Source: CAZQFV01 sp964592645
Lineage (GTDB): Bacteria > Chloroflexota > Chloroflexia > DTKN01
Assembly: GCA_964592645.1 (NCBI GenBank)
Contig: CAZQFV010000018.1
Coordinates: 1 to 64,000, forward strand
Direction: 5' to 3'
Length of the DNA: 64,000 nt
Both the position numbers and the translations under genes were made by a program. Of the stretch, positions 59,501 through 64,000 are shown in pieces (position 1 is the stretch's first letter; every line of letters begins with the position of its first letter). Below the pieces are notes generated by a model. The model searched no databases. It saw only the letters and a program-made list of their open reading frames with translations, and was not told where the DNA came from.

Positions 59501-61926
59501 TCGTGGACGCCCTGGGGCGGGAATCGGACCGGCTACCCTTTACGGTGGAGCCGCCGCTCCTCACTTCCTTCCCGCCGTCCGTGCTCCTGGGGACGGGCGA
59601 GTACCTCTACGGCGAGGGGTTCAGCGCGGTGGTGGACCACAACCTGCTCAACCTGGACGCCTACACCGTCTCCTTGAGCGCGGCGCAGGGCAACAGCCGG
59701 CTGGCCTTTACCCTGCCGGCCGCCGATACCTTCCTCCTGGGCGAGCACAGCGCCTGGGTGACCACCCTGGGGGTCCTGCCGAGCAACGCCGTCTCGACGA
59801 CGGTGACGGCCTGGTCGCCGCCGATCGACCTCTTTGGCGAAAGGGAGACGCTGCGGCCGGCTCTGGCCCGCGCGGCGAACGGCAACGTCTACGTGGCGGC
59901 GGTGGAGCGCGGCCCCAACGACGGCACCCGCGTCGTCGTCGCCTCCTACCTCAGCGGCACGGTGACCATGACCACGCCGGCCGTCGCCGGGGTGGAGCTC
60001 GGCGGCCTGACCGTCACGCCGGAGCGCCCGGCGATTGCCGCCGGCCTGTACGACAGCGTGCATGTCGCCTGGGTCGGGAAACTCGGGCAGGACATGCTCA
60101 TGGTCAGCACCTCGAACAACGGCGGCCGGTCCTTTCTCGGGCCGGTACACATCATGCTGCCCGGCCAGCCGGCGGATGCCCTGCCGCACGACCCGGCCAT
60201 CGCCGCCGACGACGCCGGCGTCTATGTCGCCTGGACGTATGAGACGGGCGACCTAGCCGACCGGCCGGCGGTCTATTTCGCCCGCTCGGCCGACGGCATC
60301 ACCTTCGGCCTGCCGCAGCGGCTGTCGATCTCGGGAACCGCGGCCATGGACCCCGACCTGGCGGTGGGCCCCGACGGGACGATCTATGCCGCCTGGGCGG
60401 TGTGGCACGACGGCATCTACGTGGCCGCCTCGCACGACCTGGGCTTTACCTTTGGGGCGCCGGTCAAGGTCTCGGGCAGCGTCGCCGAGAGCTGGCATCC
60501 GGCCATCACGGCGCACGCCGGCTGCGGCGGCGGGGGCACCCGCGTCGCCGTCGCCTGGCAGGGCGAGCGCATCGTCGGCTCCAGTTACCAGGGGACGAAC
60601 GTGCCCGGGCGCATCTGGTTCGCCGAGTCGTCGAACGGGGGGAGTTCTTTCGGCCAGCCCGTGGCGGTGGACGCGGGGCCGGCCTCGCTGTCCCCCGACG
60701 TTGCCTACGACGACGACTGCACCGCCGCAGTGGCCTGGTACGTGCCGGACGAGGCCAACATCGTGGCCTACCCGATGGGGTGCCAGCGTTTCCAGGAGGA
60801 ACCCCCGTCCACCAGCCTCCCCTGGTACGGGCACGTCCACCTGGCGCGCAAGGCGCCGGCCGCGCCGGCCTTTGGGCCAGGGATGGCGCTGGACGACCAG
60901 ACGGCCGGCCTGGCCTACCCGGCGCTGGCCGGGGCCGGTTCGGGCGGCTTGTATGCCGCCTGGCAGGACGGCGCGCGCCAGGCCTATACCACCACCGGCG
61001 TCGTCCTGCGGACGACGGTGGAGCCCTGGCCGGTGGTCTCGGCCACGATGCCGGCCTTTTCCGCGCCCGCCCCGGTTCCCCAACAGCTCATCGTCTGGGG
61101 CGAGCAGGACGGCGGCGGGCTGTACATGGCCTGGGACGACGGCTCGAGCCAGCGCCGGCTGTGGCACACCGAGTTCGGCCTGTACGACACCGGGGACAGC
61201 TTTGCCTCGCCGCCGGCCTGGTCGCCCGACGGCGGCTGGATCGCCTACCCCAGCGCCGGCTGGAACAATACCCGCCGTGGCCTCTATATCATCCAGCCCG
61301 ACGGCGACTACCCGCTGCTGATCGCCGGCCAGTGCACCGAAGCCTACGGCTTTGGCAGCCTGAACTGGTCGCCGCTGGGCGAGTACCCGGGGCAGGAGCA
61401 CAGCCGCGTGCTGGCTTTCGACTGGGGCGGGGTCAACCTGGTCGCGCTGGACCTGGACCGCCCCGCGGCACTCCTGGTGGACTATTACTGTCCCGCGCGC
61501 CTGGCGCCTGACTGGGACTGGTCGGCCGGCGGCTACTATGACTACATCTTTCTCTCGCAGGTGGTCTTGACCCCGGACGAGCTGACCCTGACCGAGGGGC
61601 AGCCGCTGCACATGGGCCTGCAGTTTACCTACCACCCGTCCTGGTCCCCGGACGGGCTGCAGCTCGTCCTTTCCTCGCCCAGCAATACGGAACACACCTC
61701 CAGCATCTACACGGCCAACCGGGACGGCAGCGGGCTCGTCCGGCTGACGACGGGGCCGGCCGAGGGGGACCGCTATCCGGCCTGGAGCCCGGATGGGCTG
61801 AGCATCGTCTTTGTGCGGGGGACCGGGGCGCTGTACGTGGTGCCGGCAGCCGGTGGACCGGCGGCCCTGCTCCTGGAGATGCCCGGGACCGTCAGCCCGC
61901 CGGCGTGGTCGCCGGTAATGAAGTGA
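56560..61926 (+). CDS. Large secreted multidomain protein: split cupredoxin, TIG, jelly-roll, BNR and PD40 repeats
   Basis: A 1788-residue protein with an N-terminal signal sequence (about 1-35). A cupredoxin-like fold starts at about 71 (LYVRRGDTVTWTNNGSVDHAV) but is interrupted at about 105 by a 140-residue Fn3-like domain and resumes at about 246, ending GTYPYYDPLHITLTG. The copper Cys and Met positions are Asp and Leu, so copper binding is probably lost. A TIG/IPT domain follows (290-385), then a MAM/jelly-roll-like domain (about 440-600, ending GWFIDDVQL), a helical hydrophobic region (about 700-760), more TIG-like sequence, a BNR/sialidase-type propeller (about 1090-1500) and PD40/TolB-like repeats (WSPDG) to the end. 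It is probably a surface or extracellular binding protein. Confidence 0.85.
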   Translation: MYGGRIKRALMVVNFLVIVGMVAALLPQMAAVAASSPAGPGLWKLADALATLQARLQSARQGLAGPETNLAVSIFDSAFDQETLYVRRGDTVTWTNNGSVDHAVQGGIPTAVVVLDFVARPAGAAVAVEWQTVSEVGLLGFHLYRAADGGGRDAAVRLTADIIPSEHPGEPSGAVYHYDDLQAPCGHDYHYWLAVHQTNGAAVEYGPADMAYPCAAFRAFLPSVGKAGGGADAIGPVPGPAGAATGGTVLEDWSSGPLHPGESYAHTFTTLGTYPYYDPLHITLTGQVVVRPLALTGLSPDTAQWGSYIYLSGTGFSADALSNTVVFSLTVPGYTLTVPFTASVVDASESGLVVIAPLPISGSVQVQVRVAGDVSNVLPFTATELVDPTPAEPGNETTGYWSTVITSVADIQTSLEGSLFYQALTQLMSDTVEFGDYEWEAGGLWHIVSESECAGDGPAFHSPTSAWYFGRDGTCDYETGSGLTGVLTMTRAITIPGNVSGAWFSFWQYASTDRWGSDARAVDISTNGGQTWARLWSCQSYSCYEPQETWYKKELDISAYISQSVRLRFRFQADGWGDWGEAHTGWFIDDVQLRTSDENAVALSDFFAAIESDFTYYREQLLLQEGPEELRLLDAVYNSDAFVDLVSRFDEISFLLATPGETLGGGHIRDTTAADVLESLQAVIDALSAINMLLDGLRVMLYVAIASLSATCALFPATCPATAGSAALLTTIVKVVEAIKQVVGPITAILKLFSVKGVPASLRVKNNPWQPVDQMFHDGDGRPIARRGTLYTGADFTVEARMLLQNDGLKRSASQILADLTAFSYAGAVVWIIGQMNIDLLFWVPQIILGGIHIRSEVIPSDPACVAPFPKSPNPTVWGIQPTCLTDVTIQGHFQGTRPEDIALTRPFEVLDRPMLESITPNHARLGTPVVVRARGLEVPNSRAHFPAVPAFGASGILEPTSMSFTAITGTLTDTLSGLVFVDALGRESDRLPFTVEPPLLTSFPPSVLLGTGEYLYGEGFSAVVDHNLLNLDAYTVSLSAAQGNSRLAFTLPAADTFLLGEHSAWVTTLGVLPSNAVSTTVTAWSPPIDLFGERETLRPALARAANGNVYVAAVERGPNDGTRVVVASYLSGTVTMTTPAVAGVELGGLTVTPERPAIAAGLYDSVHVAWVGKLGQDMLMVSTSNNGGRSFLGPVHIMLPGQPADALPHDPAIAADDAGVYVAWTYETGDLADRPAVYFARSADGITFGLPQRLSISGTAAMDPDLAVGPDGTIYAAWAVWHDGIYVAASHDLGFTFGAPVKVSGSVAESWHPAITAHAGCGGGGTRVAVAWQGERIVGSSYQGTNVPGRIWFAESSNGGSSFGQPVAVDAGPASLSPDVAYDDDCTAAVAWYVPDEANIVAYPMGCQRFQEEPPSTSLPWYGHVHLARKAPAAPAFGPGMALDDQTAGLAYPALAGAGSGGLYAAWQDGARQAYTTTGVVLRTTVEPWPVVSATMPAFSAPAPVPQQLIVWGEQDGGGLYMAWDDGSSQRRLWHTEFGLYDTGDSFASPPAWSPDGGWIAYPSAGWNNTRRGLYIIQPDGDYPLLIAGQCTEAYGFGSLNWSPLGEYPGQEHSRVLAFDWGGVNLVALDLDRPAALLVDYYCPARLAPDWDWSAGGYYDYIFLSQVVLTPDELTLTEGQPLHMGLQFTYHPSWSPDGLQLVLSSPSNTEHTSSIYTANRDGSGLVRLTTGPAEGDRYPAWSPDGLSIVFVRGTGALYVVPAAGGPAALLLEMPGTVSPPAWSPVMK

Positions 61927-62064
61927 GAGAAGGGTCGCCCGAAGAAAGCAAGACGGCCAAACACGTCAAGGAAAAGTTCTCAGCCGCGTCAAAGCCTGGC
62001 CGTAGTGCCACCAGACCTGCCCGGGCTGCATGGTGCCGGGTCAGGCCGGCCGAGGAGGGTTGCA

Positions 62065-62259
62065 TTGGCGAGCGGAACGACGGAGCGGCACTCCTTTGTA
62101 GTACGCCTCTGGCGCGAGCAGGGCCTGCCATGGCGGGCCTGGGTGCAGAACGCCAGGAGCCAGGAGCAGGCCTATGTCCAGAGCATGGACGAGCTGGTGG
62201 ACTTTGTACAGGAGCAGATGGCCGGCCCAAGCGCCGGGGCCGCCGACCAAGAGGAATGA
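62065..62259 (+). CDS. Small conserved-looking protein, TTG start
   Basis: A 64-residue protein. The TTG start lies 6 bases after AGGAGG; longer in-frame starts have no ribosome site. The sequence (ERHSFVVRLWREQG, then WRAWVQNARSQEQAYVQSMDELVDFVQEQM) suggests two strands and a helix, a layout seen in short proteins of this kind next to secreted proteins. No known domain can be named. It lies 17 bp before the secreted repeat protein. Confidence 0.6.
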   Translation: MASGTTERHSFVVRLWREQGLPWRAWVQNARSQEQAYVQSMDELVDFVQEQMAGPSAGAADQEE

Positions 62260-62276
62260 ACAAGAAGGAGGAGATC

Positions 62277-64000
62277 ATGCGCCATGACACCCGCAAGTGG
62301 ACCCTCTGGCTCGCCCTGGCCCTGGTGGCCGCGCTGCTGCTGCCGGCGGCCGGCCAGGCCCAGTCCGGCCCCAACACGATGAACTTCCAGGGCCGGCTGC
62401 TGGACGACGGCGGCAACCCCCGCGGCGGGGAAGACCACTGTATGGGGTTCCGCATCTGCACGACCGACAACTGCCTCGACGCCGGCAGCAATAGCACCCA
62501 GGTCTGGCCGGCCAGCGGCTTGGAGGAGCACGAGGTCACCACGGAAAGCGGCACCTACAAGGCCGGCCTCTTCACCGTGGCCCTGGGCGCCGCCAGCCCT
62601 CTCCCGCCCGATCTGATGTATAACTACGACGACCTCTATCTGGAGATCAACGTGGCCCAGGAGCAGCATTGCCCGGGCAGTGACTGGACAACGCTGGAAC
62701 CACGCAGCCCGCTGCGGGCCAACGCCTACGCCCAGCGCAGCAGAAGGGTGCGCACCGCGGAGAGCGATGACGACTACCTGATCTATGTGACCAACGGCGG
62801 CACGGGCGGGGGCATCTTTGCCAGCGTCAACAGCACCAGCCTGGAGAGGGCCGCCGGGACCTTTGAGGTCACGACCACTGCCGGCATGGCCTCTGCCGTG
62901 TATGCCTACAACATGAGCAGTGCCGAAGGCAGCTGTGGGCTACTCGCCGCAGCCGGGGTCAACGGCGGGCAGGGCTATGCCGTGTACGCCGTGAACTCGA
63001 GCACCGCCGATGGCGCCGAGGGGGGCCACTTCGAGGCGCGCGGGAACACCGGCCTGACCTATGCGCTGCGGGCGATCAACAGCAGCAACACCAGCGGCGC
63101 TGCCGCCGTGTACGGGACGGCCGGGTCCCGCGGCGGCGAGGTGTACGGCATCTACGGGCACAACGCCAGCACGACGACCAACGCCGCCGCCGGCTACTTC
63201 TACGCCGCCGGCACAAGCGGGCGCACCTACGGCGTCTACGCCCGCAATAGCAGCGCTCAGGACAACGCCGCCGCCGGTTCCTTCTGGGCCTCGGCCGGCA
63301 GCGGGGCCACCCGCGCCGTGTACGGCGAGAACAACAGCGCCGGCAACTATGCCGCGGGCGGACTCTTCGTGGCCAACGGCGGCAGCGGCATGAACTACGG
63401 GCTGCGTGCCACCAACAACAGCACCGGCACCGATGCCGCGGCCGGTTACTTCCAGGCCCTCGGCAGCAGCGGGCAGACCTACGGGGTGCGGGCCACCAAC
63501 AGCAGCACCACCAACGGGGCCCGGGCCGGCTTCTTCGAGGCCGTCGGCTCCAGCGGCGCAACCTACGGGGTATGGGCGCAGAACAATAGCACCAGTGACT
63601 ATGGCATGGGTGGGTTCTTCTGGGCCCAGGGCGGCAGCGGGCAGACCTACGGCGTGTCCAGCTACAACAACAGCTCGACCAATAAAGCCGCCGCAGGATA
63701 CTTTGAGGCCCTGGGCAGCAGCGGCGCAACCTATGGCCTCCACGCGAGAAACAACAGCACCGGCACCGATGCCGCGGCCGGTTACTTCCAGGCCCTCGGC
63801 AGCAGCGGGCAGACCTACGGGGTGCGGGCCACCAACAGCAGCACCACCAACGGGGCCCGGGCCGGCTTCTTCGAGGCCGTCGGCTCCAGCGGCGCAACCT
63901 ACGGGGTATGGGCGCAGAACAATAGCACCAGTGACTATGGCATGGGTGGGTTCTTCTGGGCCCAGGGCGGCAGCGGGCAGACCTACGGCGTGTCCAGCTA
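62277..64000 (+). CDS. Secreted repeat protein, 3' end beyond window
   Basis: At least 574 residues, open at the window edge. The ATG follows AAGGAGG. A signal peptide covers residues 1-29 (ending AAGQAQS). Next comes an N-terminal module starting NTMNFQGRLLDDGGNPRGG with four cysteines, of the INYQGRL type found on many secreted repeat proteins. From about residue 160 a repeat of about 37 residues begins, each with AAGYF[EQ]A and SSG[AQ]TYGV[RWSY] followed by an NNSST-type turn. This Gly/Ser/Asn-rich pattern suggests a beta-solenoid or fibre. The last repeats are duplicated as a block. It is possibly an adhesin or surface fibre. Confidence 0.8.
   Translation, partial: MRHDTRKWTLWLALALVAALLLPAAGQAQSGPNTMNFQGRLLDDGGNPRGGEDHCMGFRICTTDNCLDAGSNSTQVWPASGLEEHEVTTESGTYKAGLFTVALGAASPLPPDLMYNYDDLYLEINVAQEQHCPGSDWTTLEPRSPLRANAYAQRSRRVRTAESDDDYLIYVTNGGTGGGIFASVNSTSLERAAGTFEVTTTAGMASAVYAYNMSSAEGSCGLLAAAGVNGGQGYAVYAVNSSTADGAEGGHFEARGNTGLTYALRAINSSNTSGAAAVYGTAGSRGGEVYGIYGHNASTTTNAAAGYFYAAGTSGRTYGVYARNSSAQDNAAAGSFWASAGSGATRAVYGENNSAGNYAAGGLFVANGGSGMNYGLRATNNSTGTDAAAGYFQALGSSGQTYGVRATNSSTTNGARAGFFEAVGSSGATYGVWAQNNSTSDYGMGGFFWAQGGSGQTYGVSSYNNSSTNKAAAGYFEALGSSGATYGLHARNNSTGTDAAAGYFQALGSSGQTYGVRATNSSTTNGARAGFFEAVGSSGATYGVWAQNNSTSDYGMGGFFWAQGGSGQTYGVSS
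63414..64000 (+). repeat. Perfect 336-bp-period direct repeat in the secreted repeat gene
   Basis: Bases 63414-63664 and 63750-64000 are identical over all 251 positions visible, at a period of 336 bp (112 residues, three protein repeat units). The second copy is cut by the window edge, so the repeat may be longer or have more copies. Identity at silent positions shows a very recent duplication. Confidence 0.95.

Overview
The window is a GC-rich (about 65%) bacterial chromosome segment. Its gene content suggests Chloroflexota (Anaerolineae- or Caldilineae-like): many class III cyclase/STAND ATPase/TPR signalling proteins, WD40 and FG-GAP propellers, large secreted TIG/BNR proteins, UbiA prenyltransferases for menaquinone-type lipids, and DsrMK- and ETF-linked quinone oxidoreductases. 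That assignment is an inference; no rRNA, tRNA or CRISPR array was seen. Many transcription units start from a sigma70-like promoter with 16-17 bp between the -35 and -10 boxes, and several pairs sit back to back between divergent genes.

Layout. 0-5.4 kb (minus): an apparent operon of a monoglyceride-lipase-like hydrolase, a lone Phd/YefM antitoxin, glycerol kinase, a malate/lactate-type dehydrogenase and a UMF1-family transporter whose C-terminus breaks off at the window edge. 5.5-11.0 kb: a TIR-transmembrane-WD40 protein with exactly 21 WD repeats, convergent with a membrane-anchored seven-repeat FG-GAP protein. 11.1-19.5 kb (minus): two UbiA prenyltransferases, a HerA/DUF87 ATPase, a creatininase-family amidohydrolase, an unrecognised enzyme-like protein coupled to PanB, and a small membrane protein. 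19.5-22.0 kb: a decayed patch with a truncated IS5-type transposase, a perfect 36-bp palindrome, a GNAT remnant, an intact asparaginase and a broken M1 peptidase. 22-30 kb: a bacterial relative of soluble adenylyl cyclase (C1-C2-ATPase-TPR), divergent from an asymmetric heterodimeric ABC exporter. 30-33 kb (minus): an S10 carboxypeptidase and two broken CoA-transferase subunit genes.

33.2-37.9 kb (plus) is the most interesting unit: a GntR regulator, DsrC, DsrM, DsrK and a cysteine desulfurase, tightly packed behind a consensus promoter with a palindromic operator, and without DsrAB. This reads as a cysteine-to-DsrC-to-quinone-pool sulfur relay. 38-42 kb: gene relics, mutS and a YhfC-type membrane protease-like protein. 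42-48 kb: a second cyclase/STAND/TPR protein, an EamA transporter, an FtsW/RodA protein and an ICMT-like membrane protein. 48.4-52.5 kb: a REC-GAF-GAF-degenerate GGDEF protein, a P1/DmpA-family peptidase and trpS. 52.6-56.2 kb (minus): a fused ETF:menaquinone-oxidoreductase-like FeS membrane protein, a GNAT protein and a metallophosphoesterase. 56.5-64 kb (plus): a 1788-residue secreted multidomain protein with an interrupted cupredoxin, a small conserved protein, and the start of a secreted repeat protein carrying a recent 336-bp-period duplication that runs off the window.
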